Part shown: in pieces, positions 53,488 through 61,019 of the stretch
Numbering within the stretch: position 1 is the first letter of the stretch
Layout: every line of letters starts with the position of its first letter
Origin: Hafnia paralvei ATCC 29927
Lineage (GTDB): Bacteria > Pseudomonadota > Gammaproteobacteria > Enterobacterales > Enterobacteriaceae
Assembly: GCF_001655005.1 (NCBI RefSeq)
Contig: NZ_LXET01000021.1
Coordinates: 36,791-100,790, forward strand
Direction: 5' to 3'
Length of the DNA: 64,000 nt
Notes under the pieces: generated by a model
Seen by the model: the letters and a program-made list of their open reading frames with translations, nothing else
What the model was told of the DNA's origin: nothing
Databases searched by the model: none
Made by a program: the position numbers and the translations under genes

Positions 53488-53508
53488 GTCGCCGCTAGAT
53501 GGCGTCGG

Positions 53509-53548
53509 CGATAAAGCCCTGATAGCTTTTTAGCTTAGGGCTTTATCG
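53509..53548. terminator. Hairpin between convergent yfaY and ybhK
   Basis: A 12-bp perfect stem CGATAAAGCCCT/AGGGCTTTATCG with AGCT/AGCT nested in the loop. Placed to end both genes; T runs are modest. Confidence 0.7.
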
Positions 53549-53553
53549 GTGTT

Positions 53554-54462
53554 TTAGCCTAACTGCTGTAACGCTTTCTCAATCGCCATGCGCAAGAGAT
53601 CGCGATCGTGGCGATAGGGGATATCGCTAGCTTCCAGCGTTTCCTGTACGACGATGCGATTTTCTATTCCGCTGACGTTGACCTTCGGGCCGACGACGAC
53701 GGCATCGATGGCGTGCCCGCCAATGGCATCTTCCATAATTTTTAACTTATCTGGCAGGGTTAACGCTGCCGCCGCGACGCTGAGCTCTTTGCCCAGATTG
53801 CCGATATAAATCATATGTGCTCGGGTACGGCGTAGGGCTTGAGTTAAATCGTCCAGTAACAGTAATGGCATCAGGCTCGTTAAGAAACTGCCGGGGCCAA
53901 TGAGGATGAGATCGGCTTTTTCTATCGCTTCAACGGCCTCTCGCGTTGCTTGCACTTGGGGTTCGAGCATCAACTGCGCGGGCATCTCTTTGAGCTGATC
54001 GATATTCACTTCGCCATAAATAATATGACCGTCGTTGTCGATAGCGTTGAGATCGACCGGTTGTTCAGACATGGGAATGAGCGAGGCATCGACTTTCAGT
54101 AAGCTGCGGATCAGGTTTATCGCCTCCAGCGGACGCACGCTCAGATGGTCTAACGCCTTTAACATCAAATTTCCGAGGTTATGCCCAGCTAATTCACCGT
54201 TGCCGTTAAAACGATATTCAAACATGGCCGAAGCCACGCTAGGCTCGGTAATCAGCTGATTTAAACAGTTACGCATGTCTCCCCATGCGATGCCGCCTTC
54301 AGAGCGCCGAATGCGCCCCGTTGAACCGCCGTTATCCGTGGTGGTGACTATCCCTGTTAAACGTGAACCCAGCGGAGACAGAGCCGACATCACGCGGCCC
54401 AGTCCGTGTCCGCCTCCTAACGCGACGACCTTATCAAGATCGGCTAAAGCGCGGTTTCGCAT
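53554..54462 (-). CDS. ybhK: Gluconeogenesis factor-like protein YbhK (YvcK/CofD family)
   Basis: 302 residues, the same as E. coli YbhK, with the nucleotide-binding start KVVALGGGHGLGRV, the TTTDNGGSTGRIRRS motif and IGPGSFLTSLMPLLL. The family is linked to cell shape and carbon metabolism in Bacillus and binds UDP-sugars; the enterobacterial role is not clear. Start set at MRNRALADL to match E. coli. Divergent from moaA, as in E. coli. Confidence 0.94.
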   Translation of the reverse strand: MRNRALADLDKVVALGGGHGLGRVMSALSPLGSRLTGIVTTTDNGGSTGRIRRSEGGIAWGDMRNCLNQLITEPSVASAMFEYRFNGNGELAGHNLGNLMLKALDHLSVRPLEAINLIRSLLKVDASLIPMSEQPVDLNAIDNDGHIIYGEVNIDQLKEMPAQLMLEPQVQATREAVEAIEKADLILIGPGSFLTSLMPLLLLDDLTQALRRTRAHMIYIGNLGKELSVAAAALTLPDKLKIMEDAIGGHAIDAVVVGPKVNVSGIENRIVVQETLEASDIPYRHDRDLLRMAIEKALQQLG

Positions 54463-54541
54463 AAAAATCCTACAAAATGAAAATAAACTGGGGATAAAGT
54501 ACCGGATCACGCTTAAAAAGGCGAAACCCTGACTTATTTGC

Positions 54542-54555
54542 GTGATTTATATCAA
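54542..54555. promoter_or_regulatory. FNR-type box upstream of moa
   Basis: GTGATTTATATCAA fits TTGAT-N4-ATCAA at nine of ten positions. It is in the ybhK/moaA divergent region; E. coli moaA is known to be FNR-activated under anaerobiosis. Confidence 0.5.
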
Positions 54556-54608
54556 GTATAGTAGGGCGTTAACTAGTGTATTCTTCACGTAAGTTACTGA
54601 CATAAAAG

Positions 54609-54632
54609 CGTTATATATAAAATTATACAGCG
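54609..54632. promoter_or_regulatory. ModE-type box upstream of moaA
   Basis: CGTTATATA (54609-54617) and TATACAGCG (54624-54632) are separated by 6 bp and near-symmetric, the layout of ModE-molybdate sites. It fits molybdate activation of moa. Confidence 0.6.
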
Positions 54633-54723
54633 TGATGTGTTTGGTAAGCGTGAGGATTAACGCTAGAATTGCCTAAGATTACATAGCTATTTCAGAGATG
54701 TGGTGTGAGTACGATCTGCTCTC

Positions 54724-54862
54724 ATGGCATCTGAACTCCTAGCCCTGTTGCCTAAGTTTTCCGAAAACCGGATGTTTTCAAAAATATGGCGTCAGGGCCG
54801 TGGCTATAAGCCACCAGGGTACAAGGTAGAAATGCCTGTGCCTCCCGATATTGGAAAGGTGT
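54724..54862 (+). ncRNA. Molybdenum cofactor (Moco) RNA/riboswitch, moaA leader
   Basis: The 5' leader of moaA contains segments I recognise from the enterobacterial Moco RNA: CCTAGCCCTGTTGCC near its start, CCAGGGTACAAGGTAGAAAT, and CCTCCCGATATTGGAAAGG directly before the start codon, plus a perfect GTGGC-TATAA-GCCAC hairpin (54800-54814). The element is proposed to sense cofactor and reduce moa translation. The frame is open through it, but E. coli homology begins only at 54868. Confidence 0.75.
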
Positions 54863-54867
54863 TAACA

Positions 54868-55854
54868 ATGCTCCAACTGACTGACGCATTTGAGCGTAAG
54901 TTTTATTACTTGCGCCTTTCAATTACAGACGTGTGCAATTTTCGTTGTACATACTGTCTGCCAGACGGCTACAAGCCGAATGGTCATGCCAATAAAAGCT
55001 TCTTATCTCTTGATGAGATCCGCCGCGTCAGCCGCGCGTTCGCCGAGCTGGGCACTGAGAAAGTGCGCCTAACCGGTGGCGAACCCTCTTTACGTCGTGA
55101 TTTTGTCGATATCATTTCTGCGGTACGTGAAAATCAGTCCATCAGAACATTGGCGGTGACCACCAACGGCTACCGTATGGCGCGGGATATTGCAAGCTGG
55201 CGAGAGGCTGGCCTAACGGCGGTTAACGTTAGCGTGGATAGTCTCGATGCTCGCCAATTTCACGCGATCACCGGTGAAGATAAACTGAAACAGGTGATGC
55301 AGGGAATTGACGCCGCGTTTGACGCCGGTTTTGAGAAAGTGAAAGTGAATACGGTGCTGATGCGTGATGTTAACGATCGCAGCCTAAATGGTTTTCTCAA
55401 CTGGATTAAAACACGCCCCATTCAAATGCGCTTCATTGAGCTAATGGAAACCGGTGATGGCGGAGATTTATTCCGTAAGCATCATGTTTCAGGTGAAGTG
55501 ATCCGCGATCAGCTACTTGCGCTTGGCTGGCAACGCCAAGAACGCGCACGCAGTGACGGACCCGCCCAGGTTTTTCGCCACCCTGACTATCTGGGCGAAG
55601 TCGGTCTTATCATGCCTTATGAAAAAGACTTCTGCGCCAGTTGCAATCGTCTACGTGTCTCTGCCATTGGCAATTTGCATCTGTGCCTATTCGGTGAATC
55701 GGGTATCCCGCTGCGTGATTTACTGGCTGGCGATGAGCATCTGGATGCGTTAAAGCTGCGTATCCAAGGTGGTTTGCGACACAAAAAGCAAACGCACTTC
55801 TTGCATGACGGCAACATCGGGCATACGCAAAATCTCTCTTTCATCGGCGGCTAA
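54868..55854 (+). CDS. moaA: GTP 3',8-cyclase
   Basis: Radical-SAM enzyme that with MoaC converts GTP to cyclic pyranopterin phosphate. It has 328 residues (E. coli 329). The SAM cluster motif is CNFRCTYC, the C-terminal cluster has CASCNRLRVSAIGNLHLC, and the protein ends in the functional GG. Start chosen at MLQLTDAFERK; 48 upstream codons are the leader RNA. First gene of moaACDE. Confidence 0.95.
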   Translation: MLQLTDAFERKFYYLRLSITDVCNFRCTYCLPDGYKPNGHANKSFLSLDEIRRVSRAFAELGTEKVRLTGGEPSLRRDFVDIISAVRENQSIRTLAVTTNGYRMARDIASWREAGLTAVNVSVDSLDARQFHAITGEDKLKQVMQGIDAAFDAGFEKVKVNTVLMRDVNDRSLNGFLNWIKTRPIQMRFIELMETGDGGDLFRKHHVSGEVIRDQLLALGWQRQERARSDGPAQVFRHPDYLGEVGLIMPYEKDFCASCNRLRVSAIGNLHLCLFGESGIPLRDLLAGDEHLDALKLRIQGGLRHKKQTHFLHDGNIGHTQNLSFIGG

Positions 55855-55897
55855 CTACGCTTTACACCACGTTAACAATATAAATTACAAGAAAACT

Positions 55898-56380
55898 ATG
55901 AGCCAACTTACCCATATCAATGCGGCCGGTGAAGCCCACATGGTCGATGTTTCTGCTAAGGCAGAAACGGTGCGTGAAGCACGCGCAGAAGCTTATGTAG
56001 AAATGAAGCCTGAAACGCTGGCGATGATTGTGGAAGGTAAACACCATAAGGGCGACGTTTTCGCCACCGCGCGTATTGCAGGGATCCAAGCGGCAAAGCG
56101 CACGTGGGAGCTGATCCCGCTGTGTCACCCGCTATTGCTGACCAAAGTTGAAGTGCAACTGTTTGCAGAAGTCGATACCCACCGTGTGCGTATCGAGTCC
56201 TGCTGCCGCTTAACCGGTAAAACGGGCGTTGAGATGGAAGCTCTCACCGCGGCTTCAGTGGCGGCGCTCACTATCTATGACATGTGTAAAGCGGTGCAAA
56301 AAGATATGGTCATCGGCCCTGTTCGCCTGTTAGCAAAAAGCGGCGGTAAATCAGGTGATTTTAAGGCGGACGCATCATGA
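55898..56380 (+). CDS. moaC: Cyclic pyranopterin monophosphate synthase
   Basis: Second step of molybdopterin synthesis, 160 residues (E. coli 161). Conserved KGDVFATARIAGIQAAKRTWELIPLCHPL and GVEMEALTAASVAALTIYDMCKA with the catalytic Asp/Lys pair. Start at MSQLTHINAAG, 43 bp after moaA; the moaB gene that separates them in E. coli is absent. Overlaps moaD by ATGA. Confidence 0.96.
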   Translation: MSQLTHINAAGEAHMVDVSAKAETVREARAEAYVEMKPETLAMIVEGKHHKGDVFATARIAGIQAAKRTWELIPLCHPLLLTKVEVQLFAEVDTHRVRIESCCRLTGKTGVEMEALTAASVAALTIYDMCKAVQKDMVIGPVRLLAKSGGKSGDFKADAS

Positions 56381-56619
56381 TTAAAGTGCTGTTTTTTGCT
56401 CAGGTACGCGAACTCACGGGAAGTGACGAGTTGAGCTGTGAAGTTTATCCAACCGTAGAAGCGCTGCGTACGGCGTTGGCAGAGCGCGGTGACAAATGGG
56501 CACTGGCGCTGGAGTCGGGCAAATTGCTGGCGGCGGTAAATCAAACGCTGGTGGAATTTTCACATCCTTTATCCTCTGGGGATGAGGTTGCCTTTTTCCC
56601 ACCGGTAACCGGAGGTTGA
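56377..56619 (+). CDS. moaD: Molybdopterin synthase sulfur carrier subunit
   Basis: Small ubiquitin-fold protein of 80 residues whose C-terminal Gly-Gly (PPVTGG) is thiocarboxylated and donates sulfur to the pterin. The ATG overlaps the moaC stop by 4 bp. Works with MoaE encoded next. Confidence 0.96.
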   Translation: MIKVLFFAQVRELTGSDELSCEVYPTVEALRTALAERGDKWALALESGKLLAAVNQTLVEFSHPLSSGDEVAFFPPVTGG

Positions 56620-56621
56620 TC

Positions 56622-57074
56622 GTGGAAAACACCCGTATCCGCGTTGGCCAAGAAAACTTCAGCGTTGGTGACGAATACCAATGGCTATCGCAGTGTGAAG
56701 ACGATGGTGCGGTGGTCACCTTCACTGGCAAAGTGCGTAATCATAATCTGGGCGATAATGTGAGTGCGCTGACGCTGGAGCATTATCCTGGGATGACTGA
56801 AAAAGCCCTCAGCGAAATCGTGTCTGAAGCACGTGAACGCTGGCCACTACAGCGTATCTCGCTGATCCACCGCGTTGGCGCGATGTATCCTGGAGATGAA
56901 ATCGTATTTGTTGGCGTGACCAGCGCACACCGTAGTATGGCGTTTGAAGCCGCTGAGTTTATTATGGACTACCTCAAAACTCGCGCGCCATTCTGGAAAC
57001 GCGAAGCCACCGAGCAGGGCGATCGTTGGGTTGATGCTCGCGACAGCGACCATCAGGCGGCAAAACGCTGGTAA
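56622..57074 (+). CDS. moaE: Molybdopterin synthase catalytic subunit
   Basis: 150 residues from the GTG at 56622, equal to E. coli MoaE; GGAGG lies 6 bp upstream, which decides against an earlier TTG. Conserved GAVVTFTGKVRNHNLGDNVSALTLEHYPGMTEKAL, HRVGAMYPGDEIVFVGVTSAHR and KTRAPFWKRE with the active-site Lys. Last gene of the moa operon. Confidence 0.96.
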   Translation: MENTRIRVGQENFSVGDEYQWLSQCEDDGAVVTFTGKVRNHNLGDNVSALTLEHYPGMTEKALSEIVSEARERWPLQRISLIHRVGAMYPGDEIVFVGVTSAHRSMAFEAAEFIMDYLKTRAPFWKREATEQGDRWVDARDSDHQAAKRW

Positions 57075-57322
57075 ATCTGCGAAACCCTTTTTTCGGCTTT
57101 TAAGCTCTGGTGTTGATGGTTAAATTTACCCGTGAGCTGGCAGAGAAAAGGGTTAATTCTTCGTAATGCATTCATCAATAATCACTTTCTACTCCCCGCC
57201 AGTCTTTCACCGTTGCATCTGACATCTTAAAAATCCTACCGAGCCAGTTTTCACTATACTGAATCCAGTGCGATATTTTTTTCGCAAACATTCATTAATT
57301 CTCTCAGAGATAAGGAGTGACT

Positions 57323-57580
57323 TTGATTTGGTTTGAGCAAGGACTTTATCTACGGGTGGAAGAGCTTGATAACGGGCCACGGCCTTTACCGCTCTGTAGC
57401 GGCTTCAGTGAAGGGGTATCCTACCGTGCATTAGGCGTATTTAATCCCTCGGAATCATCAGATGCCTATTATATTTTGTCCAACGACCGAGATGAAATAT
57501 GGTTTATCTGCAATAGACATCTACGAACGGTTGCGTTATTGCCTGATTCTACGGATTTTCGGCGTCCCCTCAGCCTGTAA
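57323..57580 (+). CDS. Conserved small protein of unknown function
   Basis: About 85 residues, starting IWFEQGLYLRVEELDNGPRPLPLCSG and rich in aromatic residues, with no signal or membrane segment. The start is unclear: TTG at 57323 has AAGGAG 5 bp upstream, while GTG at 57317 overlaps that ribosome site. It lies alone between moaE and a flavodoxin-like gene with its own AT-rich promoter region. The sequence looks like a genuine folded protein, but I do not recognise a function. Confidence 0.7.
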   Translation: MIWFEQGLYLRVEELDNGPRPLPLCSGFSEGVSYRALGVFNPSESSDAYYILSNDRDEIWFICNRHLRTVALLPDSTDFRRPLSL

Positions 57581-57709
57581 CTCGATATCTCAAGGACACG
57601 TTTGCGCTAGATTCGACAAACCACCATTGTGCTAGACGCAGCGTTTTTCTGAACGTATAACTACTTCAGGCATATAACTAATTAACCAACGTGTGAGGAG
57701 TTATTTCGA

Positions 57710-58288
57710 ATGACAGCATTAGCCGTGGTTTTTCATAGTGGATATGGTCATACCGCCAAAGCTGCCGAGGCCGTAGCGGCGGGAGTAAAGAATGTTGAAG
57801 GTGTTACCGTCGACGTGTTACCGATTGATAGTGAAGGTAATCTACCTGAAGGTGGCTGGCATTTGTTGGCGAAAGCGGACGGAATAATTTTTGGTAGCCC
57901 AACCTATATGGGCGGACCATCTTGGCAGTTTAAGAAATTTGCCGATGCTTCTTCGAAACCTTGGTTTAGTCAGGAGTGGAAGGACAAAGTTTTTGCGGGT
58001 TTCACCAACTCAGCCAGTATGAACGGCGATAAGCTAGGAACGTTGGACTACATGTTTCATCTTTCCCAGCAGCATGGTGGTGTGTGGGTGGGGATGGGTA
58101 TGCTGCCTGCCAATACCAAAACCGCTAACCGCAACGATGTGAACTACATTGCTGGTTTCTCAGGGTTGATGACCGTTTCGCCTTCTGACGCTTCTCCAGA
58201 TGAAGCTCCGCTACCGGGGGATTTGGAAACGGCACGCAAATTTGGTGAGCGAGTTGCGAGCGTTGCTAAGCGCTGGGCTATGGCCTAA
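57710..58288 (+). CDS. Flavodoxin-fold NAD(P)H:quinone/FMN oxidoreductase (WrbA-like)
   Basis: 192 residues of the flavodoxin fold. The FMN phosphate loop is FHSGYGHTAKAAEAVAAGV at the N terminus, with the later GIIFGSPTYMGGPSWQFKKFADASSKPW typical of the WrbA/NAD(P)H quinone oxidoreductase group, and FAGFTNSASMNGDKLGTLDYMFHLSQQHGGVWVG. Good ribosome site GTGAGGAG. Probably reduces quinones by two electrons; partner not known. A perfect hairpin follows. Confidence 0.85.
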   Translation: MTALAVVFHSGYGHTAKAAEAVAAGVKNVEGVTVDVLPIDSEGNLPEGGWHLLAKADGIIFGSPTYMGGPSWQFKKFADASSKPWFSQEWKDKVFAGFTNSASMNGDKLGTLDYMFHLSQQHGGVWVGMGMLPANTKTANRNDVNYIAGFSGLMTVSPSDASPDEAPLPGDLETARKFGERVASVAKRWAMA

Positions 58289-58311
58289 GCACTCAAATTG
58301 AACGGTTAACT

Positions 58312-58340
58312 CTCCGCCGTACGCATTGTGTACGGCGGAG
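58312..58340. repeat. Perfect 11-bp hairpin after the flavodoxin-like gene
   Basis: CTCCGCCGTAC pairs fully with GTACGGCGGAG around a 7-nt loop. No T run, so REP-like or mRNA-stabilising rather than a classical terminator. Confidence 0.6.
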
Positions 58341-58497
58341 GCTAGGTTCTGGCAAGTCAATATTACCTAAACTTGAAATATATCCGCACACTACATAGGC
58401 AGCAAAAAACCGGTTCTGTGGTAGGCTTATTAGGAGAACGGTCTGGTTGCTTTATCAATCCAGACAATATTGTTATTCCTAGATAAAGGTGATCTTC

Positions 58498-59208
58498 ATG
58501 GATCGATATCCTCGTGGTAATGGCTCGATTGTTGAGCGCGCAAATACCGGCCTTCAGACATATATGGCGCAAGTATATGGCTGGATGACCTGCGGTTTAT
58601 TGTTAACATCTATCGTGGCATGGTATGCCGCACACACCCCAGTCGTGCTGAATTTCATTTTTTCCAGCAAAATTACCTTTTTCGGTTTGGTCATCGTCCA
58701 GTTGGGGCTTGTGTTTGTGCTGTCTGGTATGGTGCATAAGCTGAGCGCCGCCGCCGCGACATCATTGTTTATGCTGTACTCTGCGCTAACGGGATTAACG
58801 CTGGCGAGTATTTTTATCGTGTATACATATTCGTCTATCGCGAGCACTTTCGTGGTGACGGCAGGTATGTTCGGTGCGATGAGTCTTTACGGTTACACCA
58901 CCAAACGTGACCTTAGCGGTATTGGTTCCATGATGTTTATGGGACTGATCGGTATTATTCTGGCGTCGCTGGTGAATATTTGGCTGAAAAGCCCTGCATT
59001 GATGTGGGTTATTACCTACGCAGGCGTGATTATCTTCGTTGGCTTAACCGCCTATGACACCCAGAAGCTGAAGGCGATGGGAGAGCAGCTATCTCCAGAT
59101 GATAAAGATAACTTCCGCAAATATTCTATTTTAGGTGCGTTGACCCTGTATCTGGACTTCATCAACCTGTTCCTGATGCTGTTGCGTATCTTCGGTAACC
59201 GTCGCTGA
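58498..59208 (+). CDS. ybhL: Bax inhibitor-1 family membrane protein YbhL
   Basis: Inner-membrane protein of 236 residues with seven helices (BI-1/YccA/YbhL family, putative calcium or proton leak channel). It matches E. coli YbhL closely: LQTYMAQVYGWMTCGLLL, SIASTFVVTAGMFGAMSLYGYTTKRDLSG and the C-terminal YSILGALTLYLDFINLFLMLLRIFGNRR. Start at MDRYPRG behind AAAGGTGAT. Downstream of moa as in E. coli, with two inserted genes between. Confidence 0.95.
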   Translation: MDRYPRGNGSIVERANTGLQTYMAQVYGWMTCGLLLTSIVAWYAAHTPVVLNFIFSSKITFFGLVIVQLGLVFVLSGMVHKLSAAAATSLFMLYSALTGLTLASIFIVYTYSSIASTFVVTAGMFGAMSLYGYTTKRDLSGIGSMMFMGLIGIILASLVNIWLKSPALMWVITYAGVIIFVGLTAYDTQKLKAMGEQLSPDDKDNFRKYSILGALTLYLDFINLFLMLLRIFGNRR

Positions 59209-59263
59209 TAGCGATTTTCAACGTTCAGACTGTCGATGAACGGTTATAGATAGACGAAACTCT

Positions 59264-59298
59264 AGCCCCCGATCTTTCATAAGCTCGGGGGCTTTTTT
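59264..59298 (+). terminator. Intrinsic terminator of ybhL
   Basis: A 9-bp stem AGCCCCCGA/TCGGGGGCT is followed by six T. Confidence 0.9.
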
Positions 59299-59417
59299 GT
59301 GTCACCCGCAGTTTCATATCAGGCTCTTGGTGGAGCTGCAACGACTCAGTCGGTGAGCGGAAGGTTCGATGCTGTGGAGTAGCGATGCATAGGGATCTTG
59401 AAAAGCGGTGGAGGCGA

Positions 59418-59756
59418 TTAAAGCTCCACCTCGATATCATCGATGGGATGGCAGCAACAGGGCAAAATCTCACCTTCGTTGATAAATGCCAACGGCTTTT
59501 GGCGATAAACCACCTGACCTTTGGTGAGCTTACAGCGGCAGGAGCCGCAATAGCCTGAACGGCACTGGTACTCAACCTGAACTTTATGGTGCTCAAGCGC
59601 CTCAAGCAGCGAGCCTTTGGTATGAATATAATCTAGACGCGCGCCGGAAAGCGTGAGGGTAATCGTGGGTGTCGCGGGGAGTATCGCGCTGCTTTCTGGC
59701 TGGATGCTGGCGGCATCGTCCACCGCCAGCATGTGATCCTGAGATGTAAAAGTCAT
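59418..59756 (-). CDS. yfaE: 2Fe-2S ferredoxin-like protein YfaE
   Basis: Ferredoxin that helps maintain the diferric-tyrosyl radical of NrdB. The four cluster Cys are in QCRSGYCGSCRCKL and the PCCCHP motif. It is 112 residues against 84 in E. coli: the first 28 or so are an extra N-terminal segment before TITLTLSG, with no internal ATG at the homologous position. It starts 8 bp after nrdB, in the conserved nrdA-nrdB-yfaE order. Confidence 0.92.
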   Translation of the reverse strand: MTFTSQDHMLAVDDAASIQPESSAILPATPTITLTLSGARLDYIHTKGSLLEALEHHKVQVEYQCRSGYCGSCRCKLTKGQVVYRQKPLAFINEGEILPCCCHPIDDIEVEL

Positions 59757-59764
59757 CGCGGGAT

Positions 59765-60895
59765 TTACAGCTCGAAGTCGCTCAGGTCATCAGCGTTGAC
59801 TTCAGAGTCAATCTGGCCGACCAGATAAGAGCTGACCTCAACTTCCTGTGGTGCCACCTGAACATTATCAGACACCAGCCATGCGTTGATCCAGGGGATC
59901 GGGTTGGAGCGTGTCTGGAAAGGCAGTTTTAAACCAACCGCTTGCATACGGATGTTGGTGATATATTCAACATATTGGCACAGGATATCTTTATTCAAAC
60001 CAATCATGGAGCCGTCGCGGAATAGATAATCAGCCCATTCTTTCTCCTGCTCTGCTGCCAATACAAACAGGTCATAGCACTGCTGCTCGCATTCAACTGC
60101 CACTTCAGCCATTTCAGGATCGTCTTGTCCTGAGCGCATCAGATTCAGAATATGCTGTGTACCCGTCAGGTGCAGAGCTTCATCACGTGCAATGAGTCTG
60201 ATGATTTTGGCGTTGCCTTCCATAAGTTCGCGTTCAGCAAACGCAAAGGAACAGGCAAAGCTAACGTAGAAGCGAATGGCTTCCAGTGCGTTGACGCTCA
60301 TCAGGCACAGATACAGCTGTTTCTTCAAGGCACGCAGGTTAACGGTTACAGTCTTACCATTAACGTTGTGAGTACCTTCGCCTAATAGATGCCAATAACT
60401 GCTCATCTCAATCAGGTCATCGTAGTAGCCAGAGATATCTTTCGCGCGCTTAAGGATCTCTTCATTGGTCACGATATCGTCAAACACCGTCGCCGGATCG
60501 TTCACGATATTACGAATAATATGCGTGTAGGAACGTGAGTGAATGGTTTCGGAGAATGACCAAGTTTCAACCCAAGTTTCCAGTTCAGGGATGGATATCA
60601 GCGGCAGTAACGCCACGTTTGGACTGCGCCCCTGAATTGAATCCAGCAAGGTCTGATATTTTAGGTTACTGATAAAAATGTGCTTTTCATGCTCTGGCAG
60701 AGCTTGATAGTCAATACGGTCGCGAGACACGTCAACTTCTTCAGGGCGCCAGAAGAAAGAAAGCTGCTTTTCAATCAGTTTTTCAAAGATTTCATGCTTT
60801 TGCTGGTCGTAACGTGCAACGTTAACTGACTGGCCAAAGAACATAGGTTCGAGCAACTGATCGTTTTGGTTTTGTGAGAATGTGGTGTAAGCCAT
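59765..60895 (-). CDS. nrdB: Ribonucleotide reductase class Ia beta subunit
   Basis: Holds the diiron-tyrosyl radical cofactor for aerobic deoxyribonucleotide synthesis. The 376 residues equal E. coli NrdB. It begins AYTTFSQNQNDQLLEPMFFGQSVNVARYDQQK; the ESWSFSETIHSRSYTHIIRN-type block and RDEALHLTGTQH carry the metal ligands; the C terminus DDLSDFEL docks on NrdA. Located 124 bp after nrdA. Confidence 0.97.
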   Translation of the reverse strand: MAYTTFSQNQNDQLLEPMFFGQSVNVARYDQQKHEIFEKLIEKQLSFFWRPEEVDVSRDRIDYQALPEHEKHIFISNLKYQTLLDSIQGRSPNVALLPLISIPELETWVETWSFSETIHSRSYTHIIRNIVNDPATVFDDIVTNEEILKRAKDISGYYDDLIEMSSYWHLLGEGTHNVNGKTVTVNLRALKKQLYLCLMSVNALEAIRFYVSFACSFAFAERELMEGNAKIIRLIARDEALHLTGTQHILNLMRSGQDDPEMAEVAVECEQQCYDLFVLAAEQEKEWADYLFRDGSMIGLNKDILCQYVEYITNIRMQAVGLKLPFQTRSNPIPWINAWLVSDNVQVAPQEVEVSSYLVGQIDSEVNADDLSDFEL

Positions 60896-61019
60896 AAAAC
60901 GCTAATCCCGTTTTCCCTTTATCTTTCAAGTTACAGGCGTGTTTGCCGTTGACCTGTAACTCGAAATTTATCGGGTCAATTGATGTCTGCTGTCGCAGAG
61001 TGAGTCGTATTGATCTTGA

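Noticed and set aside
54724..54867. 48-codon N-terminal extension of moaA
   Set aside because: The extension covers the Moco RNA leader. Homology to E. coli MoaA starts only at MLQLTDAF.
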